This document shows positions 42,923 through 53,698 of a stretch of 64,000 bases of DNA, piece by piece (positions within the stretch are counted from its first letter, which is position 1; each line of letters opens with the position of its first letter). Location: assembly GCA_964583095.1 (NCBI GenBank), contig CAZOVB010000012.1:1-64000 (forward strand), read 5' to 3'. Both the position numbers and the translations under genes were made by a program. The stretch is from CAZOVB01 sp964583095 (lineage in GTDB: Bacteria > Planctomycetota > Phycisphaerae > SM23-33). The notes under the pieces are model-generated. The model saw only the letters and a list, made by a program, of their open reading frames with translations, had not been told where the DNA came from and did no database searches.

Positions 42923-43405
42923 TTGGACGGGCGTCAGATCGGTTTCAAGTTGACATTGGATGCACTCGGGCTCGATGGGGCAGTTGAGACCTTTGACGAC
43001 CGGCTCATCGTCCAGAAGGCGATGTATCTGGCTCAGGCTGCCGGCGTGGACCATGGGTACTTCTATCGCTGGTACTTGAGGGGTCCTTACTGTCCCGCCG
43101 TTGCCGATGATGCTTTTGCTGTCGCCCTGGAAGCAGAACAGGGCGTGGATGATGCTCAGGGGTGGGAATTGGATGAAGCATCGTTGGCCAAGCTTTCGGG
43201 AATCCGGGAATGGATGGGCCGGGAGGACCTGGCCAGTTGGCTGGAGCTGCTGGCTTCGGTCCATTTCCTCATCGACCGCAAGAAGGTGACGGATGACAAT
43301 CCGGGGGCGATACGGGAGGTCCTGCTCCGATTTGAGAAGCAGTATTCGGAAGAACAAGTCGTCGGTGCTTTAGAGGAGTTGCGGGGTCGTGAGTTGCTTT
43401 CCTGA
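42923..43405 (+). CDS. YwgA-like protein partnered with an HD hydrolase
   Basis: A 160-residue protein resembling the YwgA family (and distantly the Panacea/SocA-type antitoxin fold), judged by DDRLIVQKAMYLAQAAG followed by YRWYLRGPYCPAVADDAF, the same order of an RL..QK..YL helix and a WYLRGPYSP turn. The start is TTG 42923, selected because AGGAG precedes it. It overlaps the following HD-domain gene by 17 bp. In Bacillus subtilis ywgA and the HD gene ywfO are also neighbours, which supports a conserved functional pair. The function of the pair is not known to me. Confidence 0.65.
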   Translation: MDGRQIGFKLTLDALGLDGAVETFDDRLIVQKAMYLAQAAGVDHGYFYRWYLRGPYCPAVADDAFAVALEAEQGVDDAQGWELDEASLAKLSGIREWMGREDLASWLELLASVHFLIDRKKVTDDNPGAIREVLLRFEKQYSEEQVVGALEELRGRELLS

Positions 43406-44819
43406 GGGCGCGGGGGAAAAGCTCATCGTTGATGCCATTCACGGGGACATTCGCCTGAGCGACAGAGAGTGGCGGGTTGTTGACACGTTGCCGTTTCAGA
43501 GGTTGCGGCGAATTAAACAGCTTCAGATGGGGCAGGTTACCTATCCCAACGCGACCCATACCCGGTTTGCCCATTCTCTCGGATCGCTGGCGGTGATGCA
43601 GCGGATTCTAAGGCAAATTGCTCAAAACGAGCACAGACCTCTCAAGAGCGAGGAGCAGGAAGATCTGAGACTTGCCGCTCTGCTTCATGATGTGGGTCAT
43701 TACCCCTACTCGCATCTGATGGAGGGCTTGGACAAGGTTGTCCTGACTGAGGACTTCGTTTCTGCAGGGCCGGAACAGAAGAAAAAGAAATCCCCTCCGG
43801 GTGATTATCCGGGGCACGAGGAACTTGGGACCATAATCATCACCTCCCACTCCGAACTCACCAGGATCCTGGGGGGCCCGGACCGGGCATCCCGAATCGG
43901 GGACCTGATTGCGCGTTCCTCGACCGCCGATCCGCAATGGAGCAAGCTCGTCCACAGCAGTCTGGACATGGATCGTCTGGACTACTTGAGGCGCGACTCA
44001 CAAGCTGCGGGGGTCCCTTACGGGATGGTGGATCTTAATTACCTTCTAAATTCCATACAGATCAGTCCCAACGGTATGCTCGGCGTCTCGGAGAAGGCTC
44101 TTCACGCTGCGGAACAGTATCTTCTTGCACGCTTCTTCATGCACAAGACGGTCTACTTCCACAAAACGACGTTCGGAATGGAGCAGGCCTGCAGGCAGCT
44201 TCTCAAGAGAATGAAGGATTCGGGCCAGTTCGATATGCCCCGCAGCCGCCAGGACGTACTCAATATCGTCGAATCTGAAGAGCTCGCCCAGTTCACGGAC
44301 GATTACGTGGACCGCCTTGTCCACCAGGCCGCTGTTCGCGGCACTCCAACAATGAAATGTCTGGCCGGATGCATCGAAACCCGTCAACCTCCAAAGTTGC
44401 TCAAGGAGGTCCAGATTCTCCATGACCCCAACAGAGGAGATCACCATGCCGGCAGTTTCTTCTGGACCAGGGCCAAGAATTCTCTGCACGCGCGTGCCCG
44501 GGACCACGATGTACCACTGGAACAATTTCTGCTTTCCAAGACGAAGCCTGTTCGGCTGGAGTCTCGAGGGCCCTGGCAGACAGTGCGGCAGGCCAAGGCA
44601 TCTGCTTCTGAAAGACAAGACGAGTTGATCAAGGTATTCGTCGGTTCCGAAGAGGAGCCGCTTTCCCTTGTGGAGATCAAACACAGCCTCGCTCACCTCT
44701 GCGGAAGTCATTTCTGGCAGAGCTACCGTCTCTACGTCGTCTGCGACGATAAGGACAAGCGGCGAAAGGTGGAATTGCTGCGGTCTGCAGTGGAGAATTG
44801 GGATTTCCCCGATTCTTGA
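43389..44819 (+). CDS. HD-superfamily phosphohydrolase (YwfO/dGTPase-like)
   Basis: A 476-residue HD-domain hydrolase. Key segments are RLRRIKQLQMGQVTYPNATHTRFAHSLG (metal histidine, in two parts at about residues 38-65), LLHDVGHYPYSH with the HD pair near residue 98, and a later SSLDMDRLDYLRRD containing the last aspartate. This is the SAMHD1/dGTPase-like subgroup to which YwfO belongs. It would hydrolyse nucleotides, but the substrate is unknown. The C-terminal 150 residues are not part of the HD fold. GTG 43389 overlaps the YwgA-like gene, so the two are translationally coupled. Codon usage looks less GC-biased than neighbouring genes, hinting at transfer. Confidence 0.87.
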   Translation: MSCFPEGAGEKLIVDAIHGDIRLSDREWRVVDTLPFQRLRRIKQLQMGQVTYPNATHTRFAHSLGSLAVMQRILRQIAQNEHRPLKSEEQEDLRLAALLHDVGHYPYSHLMEGLDKVVLTEDFVSAGPEQKKKKSPPGDYPGHEELGTIIITSHSELTRILGGPDRASRIGDLIARSSTADPQWSKLVHSSLDMDRLDYLRRDSQAAGVPYGMVDLNYLLNSIQISPNGMLGVSEKALHAAEQYLLARFFMHKTVYFHKTTFGMEQACRQLLKRMKDSGQFDMPRSRQDVLNIVESEELAQFTDDYVDRLVHQAAVRGTPTMKCLAGCIETRQPPKLLKEVQILHDPNRGDHHAGSFFWTRAKNSLHARARDHDVPLEQFLLSKTKPVRLESRGPWQTVRQAKASASERQDELIKVFVGSEEEPLSLVEIKHSLAHLCGSHFWQSYRLYVVCDDKDKRRKVELLRSAVENWDFPDS

Positions 44820-44911
44820 GCCGGTCTTTCGGGACCCCGGACTCCCCTGTGGCTGGCGCTTTGGGATCCGGCAAAGCAGGGGCAGCTTGACGGCCTATCC
44901 CAAACAACGTT

Positions 44912-46732
44912 TCAGCTTTGTACCTGGACGAGTTCGGCGTAGCGGCCGCCCTGTGTGAGGAGCTCGTCGTGGCTGCCCTGTTCGACGATTCTGCCTTCTT
45001 CCAGGACGAGGATTCGATTGGCCCGGCGGATGGTGGAGAGCCGATGGGCGATCACGAAGGTCGTTCTGCCCTCCATGAGTCGTTCCATGCTCTGCTGAAC
45101 CAGCCTCTCGGTGGCGGTGTCCAGGGCGCTGGTGGCCTCGTCGAGAATCAGGATCCTCGGATCCTTGAGGATCAGCCGGGCGATGGCGATTCGCTGTCGC
45201 TGGCCGCCCGAAAGCGTCACGCCCCGCTCGCCTACACGCGTGTTATAGCCGTCGGGCAGACTGGCGATGAATTCGTGAATATTGGCCAATCGGGCGGCCT
45301 CTTCCACCTCCTCGCGCGTGGCGTTGTTGCGTGAGAAGCTGATGTTGTCGGCGATGGTCCCGTAGAACAGGAACGTCTCCTGGAAAACAATGCCGATCGA
45401 AGCCCGCAGGGCGTCCATCTTGATCTCGGCCAGGGGATGGCCGTCGACGCGGATCTGTCCCTCCTGCGGATCGTAGAACCGGGGGATCAGCGAGACCAGC
45501 GTGCTCTTGCCCGAACCGGTCGAACCCACCAGCGCGATAACTTCCCCCGATTTGACATCCAGGTTGATATCCCGCAGCACCGGCTGGTCTTCTTCGTAGC
45601 CGAAGGTCACGTGGTCCAGTTCCACCCGCCCTTGCTCGATGTCGATCCAACGGGCGCCGTGGGCGTCCTCGATGTCGGGCCGGACGTCGAAAAACTCGAA
45701 CACCCGCTGGGCCGAGGCCAGGCCGCGCTGAATCACGTCGTAGAAACTCCCGAGCCGCTGGAAGGGCTGGAAGAACATGTTCATCAAGGGAAGGAAGGAA
45801 AGGACCATGCCCAACGAAACGTCTCCGGTATCGGAGATGATCAGCAGCCCGCCTCCCACGGCCAGCAGGACCATGGCCATGTCCTTCGTGCCGTACATCA
45901 CCTGGTGGTTGACCGAGAAGATGCGCATGGCCTGGTCGACCGAGCGGCGGTAGGCTTCATTGGCTTCGTTGATCTCCGACTGGGCCTGTTCTTCCTGGCC
46001 GAAAGCCTTGATCTCCCGGATGCCCGAGACCTGTTCCTGGACGGCTGCGCTGATGTCGGCCTGGCGTTCCCGCTGGAGGCGATAGAGGGGACGCAGACGC
46101 TTTCGAATTCTGCGCACCAGCAGGATGATGATCGGAATGGGTACCAGACAGAAGAGGAACAGAATCGGAGAGAGGCTCAGCAGGAAGATCGGCACGACGA
46201 TCAGGAGAATCGCCTGGTAGGCCAGGTCGAACGACTGCTTGACCATTTGCTCCATTTGCATCACGTCGCCCACGGCCCGGGAGATGATGCTTCCGGTACG
46301 CTCGCGGTGAAAGAACCGCAAAGAGAGCTTGTGGAGGTGGTGGACGATGTGGGTCTTGATGTCCAAAAGCATGCGCTGTAGAACATGTGTCCTGCGACGC
46401 CACATGATCACGCCGATGGCGTTGGCCAAAACGATCAACGACAGCATGCACACGAAGTAGACGCCCGAATAGAGGACTTTGTCCGAAGTCGTCTGCACGT
46501 AGGCGGTCGGATCGATGTTCCATCCCAGGACGGAAACCGGCCGCGGAGAGACCACCATGTCGAAATAGTACCGCAGGCTCATGGCCGGCAGGAGGTTCAA
46601 CAGCGCATTGAGGAAGTGCAGGATGTAGATGTTGCGCAGGGGCTTCTTGTAGGGCTTGAGATAGAAGAAGAACCGGCGCAGGAGTCCTGCGTCGCTGAGT
46701 TCCTCGCGCTTCTGTGCGTTGAACGGGGACAT
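44912..46732 (-). CDS. ABC exporter, fused permease/ATPase (MsbA/multidrug type)
   Basis: A 606-residue half-transporter. Six membrane helices (about residues 25-330) precede an ATP-binding domain with Walker A GSTGSGKST (near 385), the Q-loop VFQETFLF, the signature LSGGQRQRIA (near 500), Walker B ILILDEATSALD and the H-loop IAHRLST. It should work as a homodimer exporting lipids, peptides or drugs; the cargo cannot be told. The long cytoplasmic extensions in the membrane part (VRRIRKRLRPLYRLQRER) are usual for type IV exporters. It stands as the last gene of a minus-strand series following fhs, separated by about 95 bp. Confidence 0.93.
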   Translation of the reverse strand: MSPFNAQKREELSDAGLLRRFFFYLKPYKKPLRNIYILHFLNALLNLLPAMSLRYYFDMVVSPRPVSVLGWNIDPTAYVQTTSDKVLYSGVYFVCMLSLIVLANAIGVIMWRRRTHVLQRMLLDIKTHIVHHLHKLSLRFFHRERTGSIISRAVGDVMQMEQMVKQSFDLAYQAILLIVVPIFLLSLSPILFLFCLVPIPIIILLVRRIRKRLRPLYRLQRERQADISAAVQEQVSGIREIKAFGQEEQAQSEINEANEAYRRSVDQAMRIFSVNHQVMYGTKDMAMVLLAVGGGLLIISDTGDVSLGMVLSFLPLMNMFFQPFQRLGSFYDVIQRGLASAQRVFEFFDVRPDIEDAHGARWIDIEQGRVELDHVTFGYEEDQPVLRDINLDVKSGEVIALVGSTGSGKSTLVSLIPRFYDPQEGQIRVDGHPLAEIKMDALRASIGIVFQETFLFYGTIADNISFSRNNATREEVEEAARLANIHEFIASLPDGYNTRVGERGVTLSGGQRQRIAIARLILKDPRILILDEATSALDTATERLVQQSMERLMEGRTTFVIAHRLSTIRRANRILVLEEGRIVEQGSHDELLTQGGRYAELVQVQS

Positions 46733-46826
46733 CGGGTTACCGGGGGTCGCGGTTGGGGATCGAAAACGTCGTTACTGTAGCAACCCGGCGGATAATTGCA
46801 AACAGCAGCTTGTTTTGCTTTTGCTT

Positions 46827-48569
<1,743 letters not shown>

Positions 48570-48632
48570 GTGGGCTTCCTTGACAGTCGAATCTTCTCTG
48601 AGAATACCGGGACTTCTGAAACCTGCCCAGCC

Positions 48633-49874
48633 CTAAACTTCTTCCCGCCGCGTCTGGGAGATCCTCGTCTTTGCCAGGTCCAGGGCTTGCTCGCGGGTGT
48701 GAATCTGCTCGGCCAGTTGCTGATCGCGAATCTCCCGGAGGATTCGCCCGATGTTCGGCCCTTCCTCCAGGCCCATCTGCAGCAGATCGCCTCCGTCGAG
48801 CAGGGCGGGGGGATCGATCGATTCGGGAGGCAGTTTCGAAAGCCGCTGTCGGATCTGCTCCGTTCGCTCGGCCTGCCCGGTTCGCAGCAGTTCTTCACTT
48901 CGCCAGAGTTGCATCAGGGAGTCGAACAGTTCGCCGGCGGCCAGCTTCTTGAACCGGGCCAGTGGATAGTCAGGTGCTCCCTGCCATGCGTTCTTCTGCC
49001 GGGCAAGTTCCACCAGGGCCTTGCGGATCTCGTTGCTGGTCCCCCAGCGGCGGGTGAGTTTTCGCAGGTCTCCGGCGGGCAGATCGGCCAGAAGGGCCCC
49101 CAGGCGAAGCAGCGCGTCGGCGGAGGCGGGCAGTTTGTCCATGCGGGACAGACCATCGGAAAACCGCCGCTTCGGCTGGTACAGAGGCGGGCAGATATGC
49201 TCCAGCAGGCCCAGCCGGTCGAGCAGTTCAACAGCCCGGGCTGCGGAGTCTCGGGCAAGCATCTTGCTCAGTTCGTCCCAGATGCGTTCACCGCTGATGC
49301 AGTCGATGTGGGGGGCGCATTGCCGGATGGCCGCTGCGGTGTCGGTTTCGAGTTCGTAGCCGAACCTCACCGCGAATCTCGGCCCCCGGAGCATGCGCAG
49401 GTAGTCCTCTTCGAAGCGATCGAGGGGGTTCCCGATGGTCCGGACGATCCCGGCCGAAAGGTCCTGCCTGCCTCCCACGTAGTCGATGACCTCTTGGTCG
49501 ATCGGGTCGTAGAACATCCCGTTGATTGTGAAGTCGCGTCGCAGGGCGTCCTGGCGGGGATCGGAGTAGATGACCCTGTCGGGGTGGCGGCCGTCGGAGT
49601 AGGAGGCATCGGAGCGGAAGGTGGCTACTTCGACCTGTTGGCCCTTGTAGAGGACGATGGCCACGCCGAACTTCGCTCCGACCATCAGCACCCGGTGGAA
49701 CAGGGCCCGGACCTGCTGCGGGCGCGCGTCGGTGGCTACGTCGTAATCTTCCGAATCCAGGCCCAGGAGCATGTCTCGCACGCACCCGCCGGCCAAGAGG
49801 GCCTGGAACCCTTTGCGGCGCAGGAGATCGATGACGAAGCAGGCGGCCTGGCTGGCGGGATTGTCCTGGAGCAT
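48633..49874 (-). CDS. cca: CCA tRNA nucleotidyltransferase / poly(A) polymerase family
   Basis: A 413-residue class II nucleotidyltransferase that adds or repairs the CCA end of tRNAs. The head domain holds GGCVRDMLLGL (residues 29-39) and the catalytic carboxylates in SEDYDVATDA (DxD), then RRDFTINGMFYDP, EEDYLRMLRGPRFAVRFGY and the ERIWDELSKML segment that pairs the nucleotide. The N-terminus lacks an extension and there is no HD domain at the C-terminus. It could be an A-adding or poly(A) polymerase, since these share the head. ATG 49874 is divergent from the sulfatase gene. Confidence 0.9.
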   Translation of the reverse strand: MLQDNPASQAACFVIDLLRRKGFQALLAGGCVRDMLLGLDSEDYDVATDARPQQVRALFHRVLMVGAKFGVAIVLYKGQQVEVATFRSDASYSDGRHPDRVIYSDPRQDALRRDFTINGMFYDPIDQEVIDYVGGRQDLSAGIVRTIGNPLDRFEEDYLRMLRGPRFAVRFGYELETDTAAAIRQCAPHIDCISGERIWDELSKMLARDSAARAVELLDRLGLLEHICPPLYQPKRRFSDGLSRMDKLPASADALLRLGALLADLPAGDLRKLTRRWGTSNEIRKALVELARQKNAWQGAPDYPLARFKKLAAGELFDSLMQLWRSEELLRTGQAERTEQIRQRLSKLPPESIDPPALLDGGDLLQMGLEEGPNIGRILREIRDQQLAEQIHTREQALDLAKTRISQTRREEV

Positions 49875-50074
49875 TCGGGCATTCTACGTTTCACAGTCTG
49901 TGCCTGGCAATGATCGATCCCTTGACCACGACGATGTGTTATACTTGCTGAACGACCTGACCTGAGCGAGTGACAAAGTCCTTTTTCCGCTTGAGCTGCC
50001 TGCACAGGTGCCTCTCGTCGGCCGGCTGCTTCGACAATGCTTCTGTCACTCACTTCCTTATCCCCGGAGAATTT

Positions 50075-51529
50075 ATGCAACGAAGAGAATTCCTGAAAGC
50101 CTCGGCCGCGACTGGAGCGTCCCTGTTTGTGCCCCAGAGCCTCGTGCAGTCCGCTCGCGCAGCCCGGAAGAATCCCAGGCGAGCGAACATCCTGTACATT
50201 TTCACCGATCAGCAGAGCGCCTCGATGATGAGCTGTGCCGGCAACCGTTATCTGGAAACGCCGGCCATGGATTCGATCGCCGCCCAGGGCACGCGGTTCG
50301 ACCGGGCCTACTGCACCAATCCGGTCTGCGTCCCTTCGCGGATGAGCATGGTCACGGGCCATTATCCCAGTGAGATGAACGTCAAGTCCAACAACGCCAA
50401 GTCGTCGGTCGTTCCGGAGCAATTCGTTCGCGACGCCATGGGCCACTTGATGAACGAGGCCGGCTACGACGTGGCGTACGGCGGAAAGGTCCATCTGCCC
50501 AAGCCTTTGCACCTGGAGAAGATCGGGTTCGACAACTACCTGACCAAGGATGAGCGAGACGACCTGGCGGTTGAATCGGCCAGGTTCATCCGCAAATCGC
50601 GGAACAAGCCGTTTTTCCTGACGGCTTCTTTCATCAACCCCCACGATATCTGCTACATGGGCATCCGGGCTCACCCGGTTACCCAATTTGAGAAGATCCT
50701 CGTCGAGCGGGGCGTTCTACCCCAATCCAAGCTGGATGAGGCGCTGGAATTGCCCATGGGCGTCAGTGAGGAAGAGTTCTGGGCCAAGCACTGCCCTCCG
50801 CTGCCTGCGAATTTCCAGCCCCTGCCCGATGAACCCGAGGCCATCAGCCGTCTGATCGACAGCCGCCCCTTCCGCAAGTGGATCCGCGAAAACTGGTCGG
50901 AGCAGACCTGGCGGATGCACCGCTGGGCCTATGCGAGGCTCACCGAGCGCGTCGATGCCCAGATCGGCATCGTACTCCAGGCCCTGCGCGACAGCGGCCA
51001 GGAGGAGAACACCGTGGTCATCTTCTCCAGTGACCATGGCGACAATGATTCCTCGCGCAAGACCGAGCACAAGACGTTGCCCTACGACGAATCCAGCCGG
51101 ATTCCGTTCCTGGTCAGCCAGAAGGGCACGACACGTCCGCGTGTCGACGGGGATAACCTGGTTTCCAACGGGCTGGACCTGATTCCCACCCTCTGCGACT
51201 ACGCCGGGATCGAGAAGCCCTCGCACCTGGCCGGTCGAAGCGTTCGCCCCCTGGCTGAGGGCAGGGAAGATCCCCAGTGGCGGAAAGACCTGGTCATCGA
51301 AGGCGAGATCTCGCGCACCCTTCTGATGGGGCCCTACAAGTACATCCGTTTCGACGGAGGCAGGAACAACGAGCAGTTGTTCGACTTGCGTCAGGACCCC
51401 TGGGAAGTGGACAACCGCATTGGCGATCCCAAGCTGCGGGATGTCGCAGCCGAGATGCGCAAGCGTCTCTACCGCAACGTGCACCGGATCGAGGACAAGT
51501 TCGGCATGGCCTACATTCGCGAGACCTGA
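50075..51529 (+). CDS. Exported type I sulfatase (formylglycine-dependent)
   Basis: A 484-residue arylsulfatase-superfamily enzyme, probably acting on sulfated polysaccharides or other sulfate esters. The N-terminus MQRREFLKASAATG is a twin-arginine signal, so it is exported folded. The metal aspartates begin in YIFTDQQSA (residue about 45), and the formylglycine motif CVPSR has its cysteine at C85, the site modified by an anaerobic or aerobic maturase. FSSDHGDND is the C-terminal metal motif. ATG 50075 has GGAG upstream; a longer frame from 49970 lacks the signal. It overlaps the convergent CDF gene by 19 bp. Substrate specificity cannot be assigned. Confidence 0.93.
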   Translation: MQRREFLKASAATGASLFVPQSLVQSARAARKNPRRANILYIFTDQQSASMMSCAGNRYLETPAMDSIAAQGTRFDRAYCTNPVCVPSRMSMVTGHYPSEMNVKSNNAKSSVVPEQFVRDAMGHLMNEAGYDVAYGGKVHLPKPLHLEKIGFDNYLTKDERDDLAVESARFIRKSRNKPFFLTASFINPHDICYMGIRAHPVTQFEKILVERGVLPQSKLDEALELPMGVSEEEFWAKHCPPLPANFQPLPDEPEAISRLIDSRPFRKWIRENWSEQTWRMHRWAYARLTERVDAQIGIVLQALRDSGQEENTVVIFSSDHGDNDSSRKTEHKTLPYDESSRIPFLVSQKGTTRPRVDGDNLVSNGLDLIPTLCDYAGIEKPSHLAGRSVRPLAEGREDPQWRKDLVIEGEISRTLLMGPYKYIRFDGGRNNEQLFDLRQDPWEVDNRIGDPKLRDVAAEMRKRLYRNVHRIEDKFGMAYIRET

Positions 51530-52455
51530 TCGACCTCGGGCTTGTGATGTCTCCAGGGCCCGGCTTCGTAAGGTTCGATGTGGACGATGACTTCGATGAC
51601 GTCGGGGTCTTCCTGGAAGATGCGGCGCCGGACCTTGGTGGCGATTTCATGCCCTTCGTGCACGGTCAGGAGCGGATCGACCAGGACGTGGACGTCGGCG
51701 ACGATCTTCCCGCCGGATTTGCGCGCCCGCAGGGCGTGTAAATCCCGGACGCCCGGTGTGGCCAGTACGGTCTGTCGCATCTTCTGGTGAACCAGTTCGC
51801 CCGGAGCCTGGTCGATCAGTTCGGCTGCGGCGTCTTTCAGGATCCGCAGGGCCATCAGAATCAGGAACGAGCCCAGAACCGTTGCGGTTACCGCGTCGAG
51901 AAAAGCCCACTGGCTCCCACCGGCCAGGACACCGGCCAGGCCCACCACTGCGGCGATGGAGGAAAACGCGTCTGTCCGATGATGCCAGGCATTTGCGATC
52001 AGGGAGGAGTCATCCTCGCGGTGGCCGGCGGCGCAGGTGATACGAAACAACAGTTCCTTGGCGGGGATTCCCGCAGCGGCCACCACCAGGGGCCAAAAGG
52101 CCCGGACCTCGGGAGAGGCGGTCTCCTGCAGGCTCATCAGGGCTGAGTAGATGATGTAGGCGGCCGCTCCGAGCAGGGTTGCCCCGACGAACATGGCCAC
52201 CAGGGTACTGACACGCCGGTGGCCGTAAGGATGGTCTTCATCGGCGGGCTTTCGCGAGGCCCCGATCCCGGCCAGGACGGCTACATCGGTCACCAGGTCG
52301 GAGCTGCTGTGGAGCCCGTCGGCCAAGAGGGTCCGGCTGGCAAAGGCCAGGCCGATCGTGATCTTCACGCCCGAAAGCGCCAAATCCGTGAGGAGCCCGA
52401 TCCAGGAGACCGTCCTGGCCGACAATGCGCGAGAATTGTTTCCACCCGTTCCCAC
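51511..52455 (-). CDS. Cation diffusion facilitator (CDF) metal transporter
   Basis: A 314-residue CDF-family exporter for Zn, Fe, Co or Mn. Six helices span about residues 14-215. Transport-site residues are seen in LLADGLHSSSDLVTDVAV (His and two Asp in helix 2, about 40-57) and AWHHRTDAFSSIAAVVG (helix 5). The C-terminal cytoplasmic dimer domain (about 220-310) contains ADVHVLVDP, as usual. GTG 52455 gives a normal N-terminus (GTGGNNSRALSARTV); the frame continues upstream inside the acylphosphatase gene, which is a shadow. It starts 3 bp after the acylphosphatase stop, so the two are coupled. Metal identity cannot be told. Confidence 0.9.
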   Translation of the reverse strand: MGTGGNNSRALSARTVSWIGLLTDLALSGVKITIGLAFASRTLLADGLHSSSDLVTDVAVLAGIGASRKPADEDHPYGHRRVSTLVAMFVGATLLGAAAYIIYSALMSLQETASPEVRAFWPLVVAAAGIPAKELLFRITCAAGHREDDSSLIANAWHHRTDAFSSIAAVVGLAGVLAGGSQWAFLDAVTATVLGSFLILMALRILKDAAAELIDQAPGELVHQKMRQTVLATPGVRDLHALRARKSGGKIVADVHVLVDPLLTVHEGHEIATKVRRRIFQEDPDVIEVIVHIEPYEAGPWRHHKPEVDQVSRM

Positions 52456-52457
52456 GT

Positions 52458-52736
52458 TCAATACGCCACGGAGAAGTCCGAATAGCGTTCGCTGGCCGGG
52501 GCCCACTGTTGGCTGGAATCCCGGATATAGGAGCCCATCTGGCCCTTGAGGTCTTCCAGGAAGGCTTCGATTTCCTCGGACGGGCCTTCGATGACGCACT
52601 CGACCCTTCCATCGGGGAGATTCTTCACGTGCCCGGTTACATCGTACTTCCCGGCGATGCGACAGGTGGTGTAGCGGAATCCCACGCCCTGAACATTGCC
52701 CGAGAAAACTACGGTCTTTTGTTGTTGGTTCGCCAT
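52458..52736 (-). CDS. acyP: Acylphosphatase
   Basis: A 92-residue acylphosphatase that hydrolyses carboxyl-phosphate bonds. The phosphate-binding loop is FSGNVQGVGFRYTT with the essential arginine at R21, and the catalytic asparagine is N39 in GHVKNLPDG. All conserved elements are intact. It lies directly upstream of, and overlaps the translation start region of, the CDF transporter gene, an arrangement I have no explanation for. The ATG at 52736 has no strong ribosome site. Confidence 0.92.
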   Translation of the reverse strand: MANQQQKTVVFSGNVQGVGFRYTTCRIAGKYDVTGHVKNLPDGRVECVIEGPSEEIEAFLEDLKGQMGSYIRDSSQQWAPASERYSDFSVAY

Positions 52737-52841
52737 GATGATGAATGATATCGACCTGTCGGATAGCCGACAAGGAGATGTCGGGTCTTGCCCGTCGGCG
52801 GCATTGTCTTTATCATCTGCCTGATCCCTCAGGAGACCATC

Positions 52842-53696
52842 ATGAAAGTCTGGCTTAACGGCGAATTGCGTGACAAGGCCGATGCAAATATCAGCGTCTT
52901 TGACCACGGCGTGCTCTACGGCGACGGTGTTTTCGAAGGCATCCGCATCTACAGCGGAAAGATCTTCGAGGGCAGGGCTCACCTGGACCGGCTGTATGAA
53001 TCGGCCCAGCGGATCCGCCTTCAGATCCCGTATACCAAGCAGGAACTGGACGAAGCGATGAATGTGACCATGCACGCCAATGATCGCCGCGACGGGTACA
53101 TTCGCCTGGTGGTTACCCGGGGCGAGGGCACCTTGGGGCTCAACCCCTTTAACTGCTGCAAGGCCAATGTCTTCATCATCGTCGACAGCATCGCCCTGTA
53201 CCCACGGGAGATGTACGAAGAAGGGATGGAGGTGATCGTCGCCGAGACGCGCCGCTGTTCAGCCGATGTGCTCGATCCGCAGGTCAAGAGCCTCAACTAC
53301 CTCAACAACATCCGGGCAAAGGTCGAATGCATCGATGCCGGCGTGCCCGAGGCGATCATGCTCAATCACCTCGGCCAGGTGGCTGAATGCACCGGCGACA
53401 ATCTCTTCCTGGTTGAGAACGGCGTCCTGCTGACCCCGCCGCCCGAGGCGGGCATTCTCCGCGGGGTGACTCGCGGGGTGGTCATGCAGTTGGCGAGGAA
53501 CCACGGAATCGAGGTCCGCGAAGAAATCATCGAGCTCTCCCGCCTGTACCAGTCCGACGAGTGTTTCCTGACCGGTACGGCCGCCGAAGTCATCCCCGTC
53601 ACCAAGATCGATTCCAAGCCCATCGGCAACGGAGGCGTGGGCCCGATGACCCGTAAGCTGATGACCAGCTTTTACGAATTCGCCCACAACGTTTGA
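52842..53696 (+). CDS. ilvE: Branched-chain amino acid aminotransferase (class IV)
   Basis: A 284-residue fold-type IV PLP aminotransferase catalysing the last step of valine, leucine and isoleucine synthesis. The family core FDHGVLYGDGVFEGIRIYSGKI (in parts, residues 20-41), the PLP lysine K149 in DPQVKSLNYLNN and the AECTGDNLFLV segment are all intact, and it ends with the TGTAAEVIPV cofactor-binding loop. ATG 52842 has AGGAG 7 bases before it; the longer frame from 52788 does not. D-amino-acid transaminase or aminodeoxychorismate lyase are less likely given the YGDGVFEGIR motif. Confidence 0.93.
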   Translation: MKVWLNGELRDKADANISVFDHGVLYGDGVFEGIRIYSGKIFEGRAHLDRLYESAQRIRLQIPYTKQELDEAMNVTMHANDRRDGYIRLVVTRGEGTLGLNPFNCCKANVFIIVDSIALYPREMYEEGMEVIVAETRRCSADVLDPQVKSLNYLNNIRAKVECIDAGVPEAIMLNHLGQVAECTGDNLFLVENGVLLTPPPEAGILRGVTRGVVMQLARNHGIEVREEIIELSRLYQSDECFLTGTAAEVIPVTKIDSKPIGNGGVGPMTRKLMTSFYEFAHNV

Positions 53697-53698
53697 GA

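Noticed and set aside
52456..52773. N-terminal extension of the CDF transporter
   Set aside because: It reads the acylphosphatase gene in another frame and has Arg/Pro-rich noise composition.
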